NCBI RefSeq assembly: GCF_009017415.1
Contig: NC_092409.1
Coordinates: 2,852,001 to 2,916,000 of the forward strand
DNA: 64,000 bases
Direction of reading: 5' to 3'
Origin: Aspergillus flavus
Taxonomy: Eukaryota > Ascomycota > Eurotiomycetes > Eurotiales > Aspergillaceae
Shown here: one piece after another, positions 1 to 15,700 of the stretch
How the letters are laid out: each line of letters opens with the position of its first letter
How positions within the stretch are numbered: position 1 is the first letter of the stretch
Translations under genes and position numbers: made by a program
Notes under the pieces: model-generated
Databases searched by the model: none
Seen by the model: the letters and a program-made list of their open reading frames with translations, nothing else
Told to the model about the DNA's origin: nothing

Positions 1-498
1 GAGGATTTTCTAGGTCTTTCGAACGGGGGTACGAACCTCCAACGTATAGAGTTGCACATTGGCGTTTCTATGCGCAAGCCTCTTGATCAGGGCGGCAACG
101 GCATCTTTTGCACTATATCCAGGAATCCATATTAATACAGATTCGTACATACCAAAGCTAAGAGAGACCAAAGGATCAGACTTACCCGGACTCCTCCGCC
201 GCAACTTTATCGCACACATCCTAATAGATGAAGGCATCAGATAAGCACTACCAAGTCTGATTGCGGTATATTGAAGTGTTTAAAAAAGCTCCCATACAAG
301 AATATATTCCCAGTTTTCCGATGTCAGATTCTCATCAGTCGCCTTGGCTAATTGCGCAAAAGAAGTCACGTCAGCAAGCTCTACAAAACAACGGGTCTGG
401 TATCTCGTCCCCACGCATTGCATGCCAGTATGAAAGAAGTGTAACTGGGATATCGTACCGACTGCGTCATCAAAAGCGTTCTGCTGTGCGCGGAACAT
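1..498 (-). CDS. hse1: Hse1 (STAM-like ESCRT-0 subunit), 5' end only
   Basis: Class E vacuolar sorting protein Hse1 is the ESCRT-0 partner of Vps27; it binds ubiquitinated endosomal cargo. Only the first 67 codons are present, in four tiny exons: 459-498, 298-347, 186-220 and 37-112 (minus strand). Joined, they start MFRAQQNAFDDAV, continue through ATDENLTSENWEYIL, and reach the helix IKRLAHRNANVQLYTLE. This is the start of a VHS domain of Hse1/STAM type. All junctions have GT donors and AG acceptors and keep frame. The fourth intron opens at 36 and runs off the left edge, so the rest of the VHS domain, the UIM and the SH3 domain lie outside. The ATG at 498 begins the conserved N-terminus. 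The VHS domain alone could suggest another family, but the N-terminal sequence is distinctive for Hse1. Confidence 0.88.
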
Positions 499-2129
499 CG
501 TGATTGTTCCTCCTCAAGCTAATCTAACCGACAGCGTAATGTCTGGATTAACGGTGACAGGTAGGATGATCTTTCGCTCAAGAGAATACGAGGCTTGTGG
601 TTGGGCTAGGGAATCTGATCGCCTGCAGGGTATTGACTGGGCTAGATGTTAGCCACTGAACCTCCTGATGGCCACCAGGTTCCTGATCAACGTCCGATGC
701 GGGGAACCGGTCGACGGTATCGAGACGTAAGGCTGAAGTCGGCTAGTTGTTAAGCAGTGTCTATTGGCTTGAAGATAATTAAGGGGAAACTGACTCCCGC
801 TTCGAATTGGAAGGGATCTCAGGAATAACGAAGGAACGTGGAGATCTCGGGCATTCAGTGGAAGGCTGCAACTGATACTGCCTTACGGTCCTTAGTAGCA
901 CTAGTATCCTCCTAAACAGGTGATCGCGCAGGCGGAGAGCTGCGCCTCTGACGCTGACTGGCCGCGCACTACTCCCGAATAAGCGAGTCCGGGCCCTATG
1001 ACGATATTACCAACTATGACAGAAACTTATCAGGCAGGTACCACCAGCCCACATAGAATACGTACTGTACTCCTGGTGCCTAGGGAGATAACTTACTGGA
1101 TAATAAAAGATATATATATATCCGTATTCGTTCCATTCACTTGAATTGGCATACATACGTTCCGAAATATATACAACTGCCTAGCCAGTACCCAGAATTT
1201 CAAGTGGATAAAAATACATGTTACCATGATTTTACGTGCCCCGTAGTAGAGGCATGACCTTCCTAAGCTATTTAAAGCACAATGGCCCCTCGCCGAGCTA
1301 CAGAGAACTGAACCGCCACGCAAAGAATACCGCGGAGGAATATATAGCGAATTTGTAGTACGAATACCGAAGATCGTACAGAAGAAATATACATACAACC
1401 TCAATAGCTTTTCAGTAGCAGATTGATTCAGCGCGGTTCAGCTCATTATGAATCCATCGTGAAGTATGTTAACAGGCGAGACATCAGGAAAAGACTGTGC
1501 TCTTTTCTTTTCAACTAAGATCTAAACAGCCAAGGGAATTTGCGAACGTCATGAGGATAGTGAAAAAGAAGTCATATATTAAACCGGGAAGAGACCCAGC
1601 CGTGCCTTCGTATGTGCCGCTCAAGTCTGGGTTATTCTTACCACATGAAGGCTCATTCATTACGAAGGGTCATATCCCGCTAGCTCCAACTTTCAATCCC
1701 GCCGGCCTAGAAAGCAGAATTACCGGCGAATAACAATAAACGAAGGGAACCCCATATAGGATTTACAGTATTTTCCATCATCCCAAACATCGGTGATGAT
1801 ACAAATAAAAGGAGTGAGGTGTGTGAGGCAACATCATCACAGTAAGAGGATATATTTGAACGTGAAGAAAGGTGGTGAAGTTTTTGTTTTCGTAAGCCCT
1901 GTCACAGCAGGAAAGCAGGAATTGCAAAGCCATCAATCATCGCCATCTATGAGATTTAGATCCAGAAGAAGAGAAACACGGGCATGGGAGGTCATCATGA
2001 GAGATTGTGCCATTATGCAGTAGCAGCATATCATGGCCCAGCAAGATATAAGAAAACATCAGGAGCAATGGGTATCTGGAGAAGACAGAAGACATCGACG
2101 TATATAGAGACAATTAAGTGCGAAGAGGC
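499..2129. other. Intergenic region between hse1 and the PAK kinase gene
   Basis: This stretch lies between the 5' end of hse1 and the 3' end of the kinase gene, so it should contain the hse1 promoter and the kinase 3' UTR. Open frames here are short (up to about 103 codons), unrelated to any family I know, and lack splice-consistent extension. I see no tRNA-like or repeat structure. Confidence 0.5.
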
Positions 2130-4840
<2,711 letters not shown>

Positions 4841-7800
4841 GACGTGCGGATTTTAGGGGGGGTTGTTCCAGCAGGTCGGGCGGTTTGGGGGTCGCAGGGT
4901 AAGTGCCGCTAGGCTCAGTGATGGGCTTGATTGGAGGGACTGGAGGGGGGGGAAAGCCACCTGTGGTGAGGCGGTGCTTTCTGGCTGGGCAGCCCAGTCC
5001 GTCAATATCGATTGTGGAACTATGTACTTCCGGGGGGTGCGTGATGCTGTATGGTAGGATGTGTCCACTAAGAGGAAGGCTGTCGTTGGAGCAATGAGGG
5101 GATCGGGGATGCGAGAAGATCCAGATAGCGATGCAAGGGAGGGCGCGAGAAGAAGCTGCCGCGGGCTACCGTCAACCAGTGGTTAGCACGTGGAGAGCCG
5201 CTCGCTGGATGGATCAGAAACAAAAGTGTCCAAACGATTAATTTGATAAAGTAGACTTTAAAGGCGGTGACGGGCTTTCCACTCCGAGGGGGGACGAAAG
5301 GGGAACCCAAAAAAAGGAAAAAATAAAATAAAAAATAATATATAATAAAATGAGCAAATTTATGAATGGAGAACAACAAGATAAAAAGCAAGAAACGAGA
5401 GAGGGAGAGAGACAGATGTGATTAACCGACAGCTCAGCACACAGATCTGCAACCCATGGGGTGGAAAAGCAGAATGGGTAAAAAAAGAAAAAGCAATACC
5501 AATGCTATGACGGTGACAACTCGAGGCGAAGAGGACGGAGAATAATTAATCAACCTCAGTAGGGGAACCAGTGATTTAGTTAGATTGGAGGCTGGACCAG
5601 CTACGGGGGACAAGCGAGTGCCAAACGGCCCGCCCAGCGTCATTACTTGCAATAATAATATTATTAACAATGGTACGGAGTACATGCAGCACTTATGGGG
5701 AAGGATAATTTCTTTTCACGGGCCAGCCACTGGGGTTGTTGACTTGGCTTGATCTTATCGTTACCGATAGAAAAAATGAAAAAAAAAAAATAATAATATT
5801 AATAAGGGCGGTCAATGGAAATAAATGCTATTTAACTTTTTACAGTTTATCTACTACATATTGATTTTTATTTATTAGTTTTTTAATTCTTCCTTTTGTT
5901 TTTATTATCTTTTTCTTCCGATCCTTCTATAAGGTCGTTGCATAATGAACCCGATGATTGGTACTTTTGGTATGATACATACGAGAACTACACAGGTTAC
6001 AAACTTCTGGTAACTACTTACTAGTATAGACTTGGAAAGTCCGTCATTCTGTACTAGGGTATACATCATCTGTCTCAGATAATCCCATCCTCTAAGCAAA
6101 AGAAAAATTCTAGACTCCATCCCAATGGGGTCGTTGACTTGTTGGATCCGAACTGTTCCCGTACGCCCACCCTGACTTTTGGGAAATTACAATCCGAGTC
6201 CACACGGTCTGTTAGTCGGAGAAGATATCCTTCAGATCGGTGTGGCTCCATTTTCATTTTATTTAGGACTCCCCTTTTTTTTATCCAAGGTGCTCCGGTA
6301 AAGTGGTTTCAGTTATCTCTGTCGACCTTTTCCGATCGTCCCCCAACCTAAATCTCGAGGCGCAATGTGAAGCTAACAACATCCTTCGAAACATTCTTGA
6401 GCTCCACTTGAAGGCGGGGCTAAAAGTTCCATGACACGGCCGGCCTATGGTTGGATAGAAAGTTCCAACCCGTCAACCAGACTTTCCCTGAACCATAATC
6501 CGAATTGACATATTTGCCAACCCTGAGCTTCAGACTCGCCTCTCCGGGAATGGTTCGGTTGGAATCAGACAGTGCCTTAATTTCCACTGTCTCGACTGCC
6601 GGAGACAATCACCGTCTTACCATATTGCTTATTATGTTCGATTCGGTCTTTCCTGATGCTGTGTAGCCCTAATCAGCAATCTAGAAAATCGAGAAGGGCA
6701 ATTTAGTGGATCTTCACACCTCGGGAGCTCAGGTCTCTTCTTCCTCCACCCACCAACAAAAGTTAATTAGAGAGAGTACCACGCAAACCACATATTAAAA
6801 TAAAATCAAATTTAAAAAAAGGGAGGAGCAGTAAAAAGTGAAGACGTAATGACTGCTGTCAACCTCCTACCCAACCGTTTTGCTCCCTGGCCTCAGAATT
6901 CTTTACATATTATCCTGCAGGTACAATACCAACCAACTACTACCAACATCATCCTCGGTCGACCGGATGAGTAAATTCCTACTCGTCCCCTGCAGTCAGG
7001 ACACAGCCCAGTCGCACAAATGTTTCTCATTCCCAACTAGTCAGGCAATCAGTCTATCTACGCCAATTCGCAGGTATTTTAATCCCTGTGGGCTATCATA
7101 TGTGACTGGTAGTCGGTTAGAGTCTTCCAGAAACGCGGGACGAGACAGCCAATCCACCCAGTCCTCCTTCATCGGTGCTGCTGTGACGATCCTTATGACG
7201 GTGTACGATTCCTCCCTAAAGCATGCTCATGGGTCATCTTAGGAACTCGGGTTGCTCCACTTGCATGAATCATGTGTTCCTCTCTCTTTTTCTATTTTCC
7301 CCCACCTCTTTAGTTTGTTATATCGTAGCAAAAGCAGTAACACGAATAGGTCCGATTCAATTAATTTGCGACCTGTGGCTGTCATCCTAGCCCCAGAACA
7401 GACTAAGTGAAAAAAATGATCCATTTCTAAGGGGAGGGAGCTCTGCTGAGTCATCTGCTATACACGTGACTATCACTCCATGGAAAGGAAGCTCCAATGA
7501 CCTAGCTATATACACTTCCAGGAACGGTAATATTGTGCCCAATCTAGCTAATGGATGCGATCGTGTTAGTTCCCAATCTCTTCTCAGCTAAGCATATACT
7601 CAATCAGTCGCTGTCCACTATGATACAGAGTCCATAACCTGTAAACATTCACCTATTTTGTCGTCTTCGAATAAGCTAGATATATCCTTTGCTAATGTTA
7701 GGGATACATTGTCTGATTCTTATTTATCTGATTTAGTAGTTAGTATTCCTTTTACTGCTTCAGAGTAGTGTGGTAATTCCTGCGCAGTGAGTTCATTGTT

Positions 7801-8237
7801 TTGCGCGTTCTACGTAGCTTATCGCAATCTCTTGAAATCAAATATATATTGCGTGTACCACTTCCCAAAACGAAACGTCTAGGTATGGGATACTAGTTAT
7901 AATTCAGTTTCTATGAAGTTGGATTAAACTGACCATCAATATTCGGACCCGTGTAACTGCAGTAATACACATATTGAATTACAGCGTCCCATACTTTGCC
8001 TGCAGCCCGCCCTAGAGAATCCACCACTATAAACCCACTTAACCCACCATTTCTCTATTTTAAGATCTCTCGTTTGGAATAAAAGTAAAGTGAGATGAAT
8101 ATGTAACTCGAAGAAGTCGACCTTCGCATTGTGATTCTTTTTGGGCATGCCTAAACTCTAACTTTCCATTGATACCCTTGCCAGCGGACTATCTGCACAC
8201 GAGGGTATTCTAGGTTCGGCCCGCTGCATGAAAGGAG
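4841..8237. other. Gene-poor 3.4 kb: kinase leader and intergenic DNA
   Basis: The first several hundred bases are the promoter and leader of the minus-strand kinase gene, including an A-rich low-complexity run at about 5308-5350. From about 5.7 to 8.2 kb the DNA is AT-rich with many stops. The remaining open frames (up to about 120 codons) have no recognisable domain. No tRNA or transposon signal was seen. Confidence 0.45.
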
Positions 8238-9926
8238 TTACCGTCCGATATACTTCAACTCCAACTTCCTCAACGGTATATACGAAACACTCGTGAAAAC
8301 CAATGCTAGCTCATTGGCTATATCTCCCCCATCCGCGCCGATCAATTTTGCGATAACACCGACATAATATGTCTCGACCATGCCTACGATCCACCCCGCA
8401 GCACCGCAAAGAAAGGCAGTGAGGCCAGCAAACCCGATAGGCATTTTCGATGGCGTGTTCCAGGCGTCAAGGTCGTAGTTTGCTACGTTACCGCCCCGGA
8501 AAACGTAGTGTTCGCAGAACAATATGACGAAGAATGAGGTATTCCAGTAGCCCAGCAAGGAGAGGAAATTTTCTAGTACGTCTAGCAAGTGATCTCGGCC
8601 GGCGATGCCCAGGGCTAGGATGCAGCCGAAGACAAGTGTAGACCAGATCGCTCTAGGTACCTTTTCGCATGGCTTGGCGAAGAGCTGGGCTGAGAGTGCA
8701 CCGGAGTAGATGGCGATGCAGTTGACGCCAACTGTGCAAGAGAAGCGTCAGCGGGAGCCCTTTTTTATAGCTGAGAGTGGCTTATACTAGGGTTCACTTA
8801 CTTCCGGAAAGGACTAGAAGAACTAATAAAAATTTGGCGAATCCGTTGGGATAGATGATTTCTTGTAAAATTTCGCCTATGCCTCTGTCATAGGCGGCAG
8901 CCCATTCTGGATTCGTATCTAAGGCTGAGCTGATGCAAGCTCCGAGTAACATTCCGATGCAGGTTGGGATCGTGATTCCGAGGGTGGTGTAGAGGAATAC
9001 TTTGACCTTGGAGATATTCACCGGGTAGTGCACGTAGAAGTCTGAGACGATCGAGCTCCATGACGCACTTGAGCCATACACAACGCTGATTAGGCTCAGA
9101 ACATTACCAGATCTCGTGATACCCGATACCGTTGCAGGCGCGGCGAGATTTGCCCGATGCGCTGACTCGCCGTAAATAATCATAAAAATGACGAAGAACA
9201 CCATCCATGCATATTGCTCGTACATCAGAACACCTTTCAACCCGATAAAACTGAAAAGAAAACTGATGCAGGCAACAATGACTACTCCCACGGCGATCGA
9301 GACACGCCCGTCCGAAACAGCACTCAATGCGAGACCACCAGTAATGCAATTAACGGATGCCCATCCTAGCTGTTCAATGACGTTTAAAAGAGCAATGATA
9401 GATGATGGGTAAAATCCTAATGAGTACCTCGAGATGGCAACCTGACGGAGACCGGTCTCAGGTCCCATCGTCGCACACCAACCCTATAGATAAATGTGAG
9501 CTCTCAGATACCAAAAACATCAGAACCCTCGACAAGCCGTAGTAGAGTAGGAAAGGGTATCCGAACCGTCACAGCGGCCCCCATTAATGTCGAACATATT
9601 ATGATAGGAATGGTCTGCCCCAAAGATAGACCGAATTGCTTCCCCAAAAATCCAGTACTGAAACAGCTGATGTTCATTGTCGCAGACGCCCACATAAAAG
9701 CCATCGCTAGCGAATTGGGAGGATTACGGCCTTCGGGGAGCACCCTGTCGAGACTGTGGGACTCAATACCCAACTTCCTATCTAAATATTCTTCATAATA
9801 TCTGATTCGCGCGAAGAGTCCTCGTGGCTTCGTTGGGGTCTCTTCCTCGAATGGAGCGGCAGAAAGCTCAGCCTGAGCTTCTTTCCCAGCTTCAAGAGTG
9901 TAGGTCTCCATGTTGCGAATGGTCAT
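8238..9926 (-). CDS. NCS1-family nucleobase permease (purine-cytosine permease type)
   Basis: Integral plasma-membrane symporter of the nucleobase:cation symporter-1 family (Fcy2/FcyB-like), importing cytosine, purines or related compounds with protons. Exons are about 9573-9926 (first donor uncertain), 8802-9483 and 8238-8731, giving about 509 residues, normal for the family. Family signs: the cytoplasmic N-terminus with RIRYYEEYLDRKLGIES, the segment GPETGLRQVAISRYSLGF matching the NCS1 signature region, and about twelve hydrophobic segments. The second intron (GTAAGT donor) joins VLSGI to GVNCIAIYSGALSAQ. For the first intron, two phase-0 donors fit (GTGACG at 9572 or GTTCGG at 9566), both with the TATAG acceptor at 9484; transcript data would decide. 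Substrate cannot be told from sequence. Confidence 0.85.
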
Positions 9927-9992
9927 GTACTAACAAGCATAATGTGTAAAGAGTTTTAGGCAAAAGCACTTGACTTAACTGGCCGAGTCGTG

Positions 9993-10000
9993 TATTTATA
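9993..10000 (-). promoter_or_regulatory. Probable TATA box of the NCS1 permease gene
   Basis: The minus strand reads TATAAATA here, 67 bp before the permease ATG. A strong TATA box fits an inducible transporter gene. Seen directly; function inferred. Confidence 0.5.
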
Positions 10001-12279
10001 AGATTAAGTTCTTATGGTGCTAAGCTCGAACTAAAGTAGGGGTACAGCCCTCATTCGCTGTGGTGAAATCCTTTTATCTTCAATTTTTTCCGGTAGCGCC
10101 ACCCATGTGTGGAACGGAAGGTCTCTTATCAAGGTCATATGTTCTTCTTCAGTTTAGCTCAATGCTGGAGGGGTCAAAGTGCAAAGAGCAGACTACACAT
10201 CCCAGAGGATAAGGGTAAGTATTTAATGCCTCACGCTATTTGCTAGTACTATGTTCAATTTAACTGGCGTCACCAAGCAGTGTCTTTGCATTTATTATCC
10301 ATTAATGCAGACCATTTGAGCCGTGATCAAGGAAAAATTTGCGAAAATGCGTATCTCAATCAAGCTTTGGGTCCACTTCGGCCCAAGCTTAGCCTGTGCC
10401 TTTTACATGGGTGGTGGGTCGGATGTCCGAACCTTCGGTAGTCCTTCTCTAATTGTCTAGAGTTACCTTGAACCCAGGCATTATTGATACAATATATGCT
10501 CGTTTTGTTACTTATTCTTTGAATTATGTCCTAGCATTCATGTGACAATGAATATGTGTCAGCGTTCTGCCAAATATGGCTCTTTCAAGTAACTTGTATT
10601 TTCTTCCATACACCTACTATGCTGCCCTGTAAACGCCTCCATGGCTCAAAACCTTGGTTAATTGATCAATATGAACCATGGAACCTTCATCTTTCGGGCT
10701 CAAATCAGTACTCAATAAGCTTAATGGTATAACATGTGGCATGAGCCAAACGAAGGGATGCAACAATCTTGTTTGTGATTCTAGAAGCTTACGGTAGTTC
10801 GGTGTTTTTCTTGTACCTCATTCTCTCGTTGATACTCTTTGTCTCTCCAGAACTACCTACTATATTATATTTTAGCGACATAGGTTCAACTGGATAGATC
10901 TTATACACTAGGATGATATCCAGACTCAGACTTAGGTAGCCACCGTGGATGATTACCCAAATTGGAAACTCAATTTAGGGTCGGTGCAAGGAATACTTGA
11001 GTTCGCCGTGGCATTAATGTGCTACAGACCTCAAATTGTATCTACGGATGATGATGTATTCTATGATTGCAAACTATATATTAATTGTTGTAAATTTAAA
11101 GGCCTCAATTCGTGTTCACCTAGAATGTACAGTTACATGCTTACCGGTATATATTTGGATACGATGTAAGATAAGAGTCAACAAAGTCTATCGTCTCGTA
11201 TGCTTATGAAGCCTCAATGATGTAGTATATCCTTTTCTCTACTAGCAAATGTATTGTTTGATCGCTTGTCATTTCGCTGATCTGGTACGTTCAAAGCTTA
11301 GTTTAAATAAGAATTAAAGTCAATGACTTATCACAGACTGCGACCGATCGGGATTGATGAGGTCCTAACAAACGATTGAAGACAGTGGAAGCCCTAAGAC
11401 AATACTCACCTGAAAATCTTTGCTGGTGGGATTTGCCTACCGGTATGGGGCTGCATAGAAATATATTAGAAGCGATGTACTGGCATTTTGCTTTGTTAGT
11501 ATGATATTCCTATACTTGTGGCTAGACATATCGATTGAGTAAGCTGGCTGGTTATGAGAAATCATTAAAATTATTAAGATGCTTCTAAAGTTGAGATTAG
11601 CGCTTTCGATACTTTGGAGTGTACTAGTAGATCAAATGCCTTTCTTAAGTTGACACATCTGGGTGGACTTGCAGAACTTAGTAAGGGATTAGGAACAGAA
11701 TAATAAAGAAAAAATACATCAATGCCACACTCAAGATTCATTTCACACATTATTTAGCAAAAAGGTCCAAGCAAAAAGCTATTGTTTGTTCAATCTATAA
11801 CACCTAACCTCCACATTATATGTCGATCTGCGCGTATGGCTACTGAGCATCTTGTACATCTATGGTGACGCTTTCGTGCATGATTTGAGGTTGGTAGTAG
11901 ACATATCCCAATGAGAATTTAAGTCTAAGTTAAATGTGATTAATTAATGATCCTTGAGATTACCTCAAATGAAGTCAAGCTGAAGGAAACTTTTGTGGCA
12001 AGCCCCGTGCTGACAGTGCTATTAATAGCTACATGATATCGCCCTTTTCATAAGGTATGCATGTTCCTCGCCAGAATGGTCACAACTTGACTAGCAATGC
12101 AATGAGAAAATGAAGGTAGTTTTTAGGTGCTGATCATCGAGGTGAAGAAGTACTGAGTAGGTTGAGGCTCCGACGGCAGTGGATGGTTTTGATGGTTCGG
12201 CTCCGCCGTCGAATCGCCCAAAGAGGAATAAGCACACCCCGGTCTTTGCTCTCCGACCACTCGGACTGTCTTGTCTGTC

Positions 12280-12470
12280 CTCTTCGCTCTTCTTCCTTTC
12301 CCCATCGTCACCACTGCACATCAATTATCATTCCTTCTTTGTCAACGGTCGATTTCCGACATCTTCACCCCCCATCCTCTCTTCCCTCTCCCTTATCCTA
12401 CCCCCCTTCCCTCCGCTTTTGCGGAATTTCTCCTCAATTCCTCTTCACTCTTCTTTTAATCCTGTTATGC
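12280..12470 (+). promoter_or_regulatory. CT-rich promoter/leader of the KH-domain gene
   Basis: About 190 nt strongly biased to C and T on the coding strand, 300-500 bp before the ATG. Such pyrimidine tracts are typical of constitutive Aspergillus-type promoters and often precede the transcription start. A TATAAATT sequence at 12717-12724 lies 52 bp before the ATG, but may be chance in this AT-rich leader. Confidence 0.4.
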
Positions 12471-12776
12471 ACTGATTATATCTTAATCTCAGCCGCCATT
12501 TCTTATTGCCCACCTCTGGAATTTTGAGTTGTCAACCTCAGTGACAATTCGCCGTCAATTTTTTCCATTGTATAGGGCTGTTCCAACTTGAACAGCATCC
12601 TTTCATTGCTTCTAGGGTTCCGGGTATGAGTGACTGGCAGCCTAATATATCTCAAGCTCGAATCAATTGACGAAATAGTGCCCTAGGTTGATTCGCCTTC
12701 CACCCTCCCCATCGCATATAAATTATACGTCTATTATTCCGAGGTCAAGCAGTTTTAATTACGGTCCCCCGGCAGA

Positions 12777-15700
12777 ATGGCTTCTGATCTGTCTAATGCC
12801 GACGTTAACGGCGGAATCCCCAAATCTCGGGCTGCTATGCTAGAGGAACAGCATGCACGTGATGAGGTCCATAAGCCGACTGTGGAGGATGTTGTGGATG
12901 AAGAAGATCTCAAACACCCTCCCCCATCGTCTTCAGTGCAGGACCAGAAGGTGGATGCCCCAGCGCAGAGCCCGGCACCTACGGAAGTCCCCGCCCCCAA
13001 GGCTGCCCCTAAGAAGGCTCCCGCCTTTGATGTACAATCGGAGGAGTTATTCCCTGCTTTGGGAAGTGGTCCAAAGCCCAAAGCGCCTGCTGCATCTGCA
13101 TGGGGCGCTAGAGGTCCTTCAGCGGCCGCCGCCGTTGCCAACGGCATTCCTGGTGGTTCCCCGGCAGGTAAGTTTTTCAACATTCGTTTTCGAACACTTG
13201 GACATGGCTGACTGGCCATGAAATAGCACAAGGCCCCCGCATCATGAGCCTTCCTGGCAAGCACGTCGAGCAGCTCCGACTAGCGCCCTCCCAGATGCTT
13301 CCCCGAGGACAATTGAAGAAACCCCTGCGGGATATTTTGCGGGATATCTCGAGGCGGTCGAAGGCCAACGTTGACATGCGTGGTGGCCCCGGTGGCTCTA
13401 TAATCTTCGAGGGTAAGGGCTCAGTAGATGCCGTCAGACAAGCTCTGAAGGAGGTCGCACAACAAGTCGGCTCCAAGGTATGTTAATGACCCCCATGATT
13501 TTTGATCGGTCTGGATTAACTTTGAATTCAGCAATCGGTCCGCGTCCCAATTCCTACTTCTGCCCGTCCTCACATCATCGGTAGACAAGGTGCTGTTGTA
13601 CAGGATATGCAGCAGCGGACCGGTGCACGTGTGCAGGTTCCCCGCGTCGATGAGTCTGCGGGACAGGTCGAGGATGACGAGGATACCATTGATGTCCTCA
13701 TTGAAGGCGATGCTGTTGCAGCTGAAATGGCTCGAAGGGAAATTGAGGCCATTGTGAAGGAGAGAGCTTCGAACATGAGTCTGCGGCTCAAGTCTATCCC
13801 TCCTGAATTCTTTCCTTTCATTGCAGGAGCGCACAATGCGAACCTCAGAGATATCGAGCAGCGCACTAATGCCCAAGTACATGTTCCTCGGTATGATACA
13901 TGGCAAAGCCAGCCTCCACCTCAGGAGGCTGATCCGGGTCATGTTCAGTTTGTCGCAATCCCTGAAAAGCACATCCATATCAGCGGAGAGCGTGCTGCAG
14001 CCCAGGAAGCCCGTGCAGAAATTGAGAGGCTTGCTGCTGATCTCCAGCGCCAGTTGACTCTTCGTCAACTTGCTATCAACCGTGGCCAGCATCAATTCAT
14101 CCTTGGTGATAACGCTGATGCTCTGCATGAGTTCCTTGCTGACACTGGCTGTGCGATCGTTCTTCCACCTGCGTCGGATGACAGCGAATTCCTTACGATT
14201 ACTGGTCCATTGGACTCTATTGAGAATGGTATTAACCGGGCAATGGATCTTGCCACGAGTATGCAAATGGCAAGCATTGATCTGTCACGTCAGCATCCGA
14301 ATGCTCCCAGTGGAGCCCACGCCCATGCGCGTGCGCTTACTCGTTACCTGAGGCAGCGACAGATCATCAAAGAATTGGAGAGCATGTACGACGCTCGTAT
14401 CGCACTTCCCCCAAGTTCTGATGGCCCGGTCACTTGGGAGGTTTATTCTAGGGACGGCAAAAACACTATTCGGGCGCGGTCCGATATTATGAACCTTGTT
14501 CATGCTCATCCTCCAGCAAGGCTTCGCCACATCTCTGTTGACCCCTATTTCCACCCGTACATTCGGTCTCGGGCTATCCCGAAACTACAGGAGGAGTATG
14601 GCGTCCATGTTCTCACCCCCGAAGAGCTCGATTGCCCAGACGTAGTGCTCGTTTACGAAGGACCGTCAGCTACGGCTTCCCAGTTCGAAGTCCCGCGCCA
14701 GCGACCAACTGCTGCTGAACTCGCCGCTTTCGAGAAGGCTCTTCAAGAAGCTCAGGAGTATCTCTCTAGCGTGTTGGGTGACCAGAATGATATCGTGGCA
14801 AAGTCTGTGACTGTGCCGGCCAAGTATCAAGAGAAGGTAAGAAAGTTCATCGCTCGTGAAGAGCAGGCGAAGGGTGAGGATTTGATACCCGTTCGTGCTC
14901 TCGTCGCAGAGCCGAGTGGCCGTGGTGCTGAATGCGAGGTCGCACTGCGCGGTCCTTCTCGTCTCGTGGAAGAGTTGATCTCAAAGTTGCAAGCGTTTGT
15001 TACCGAGCAAGAGAAAGATGACCTGGAGAGGGGGTACACAACTTCGTTTGACTTCCCTCAGAAATTCGCCAACTTCCTCATCGGTAAAAAGGGTGAAAAC
15101 ATCAACAAGCTCCGCGAGGAGTTTGATGTGGATATTAAGGTGGAGAACGGCAAGGTTGAGGTTAAGGGCCCCAAGGCCAAGGCCGATGCCGCTAAAGCTA
15201 GAATCATCAACTTGGGAAAGAAGCTGGAAGATGAAACTACGCATATCTTGAAGATCCCCGCCCAATACCACCGTGAGCTTATCGGTCAGCAGGGTAGCCA
15301 GGTCAACAGGCTTCAAGACCGTTATCATGTCCGAGTTCAGTTTCCCCGCGCGGCACCCATTGTTGCGGACGACCAGTCTGTCGAAGCATCTAGCGAAGCG
15401 GGCGGATCCCGGCCTAGCCGACCTCAGCAGGGTGCTGATGAAGTTATTGTGAAGGGTCCTAGCAAGGGTGCCGATGCCACCCGCGATGAACTTCTTAGCT
15501 TGCTGCAGTGGGTCGTTGACCACTCTCACTCTGGCTCGGTGTCTGTTGCTCAAAGCCAGATCCCATCATTGATCGGTCAACGCGGTCGCGAAATGGATAA
15601 GCTCCGCGCTGACACTGGTGCCCGAATTGATGTACCTGGGGCCGATGATACTCCAGATGCCTCGGGTCGGGTGCAGATCAAGATTAAAGGAACGAAGAAG

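Larger units (their letters stand above)
9927..12776. other. Gene-poor 2.8 kb between permease and KH-protein genes
   Basis: AT-rich DNA with no open frame above about 120 codons and none resembling a known family. Apart from the permease TATA box at the left end and the CT-rich leader of the KH gene at the right end, I see nothing that can be named. Confidence 0.45.

Noticed and set aside
13421..14266. Minus-strand open frame of 281 codons inside the KH-protein gene
   Set aside because: It is antisense to conserved KH domains, has no recognisable domain, and its openness follows from the codon bias of the real gene.
14981..15553. Minus-strand open frame of 190 codons inside the KH-protein gene
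   Set aside because: Same reason: shadow of the coding strand, no family resemblance.
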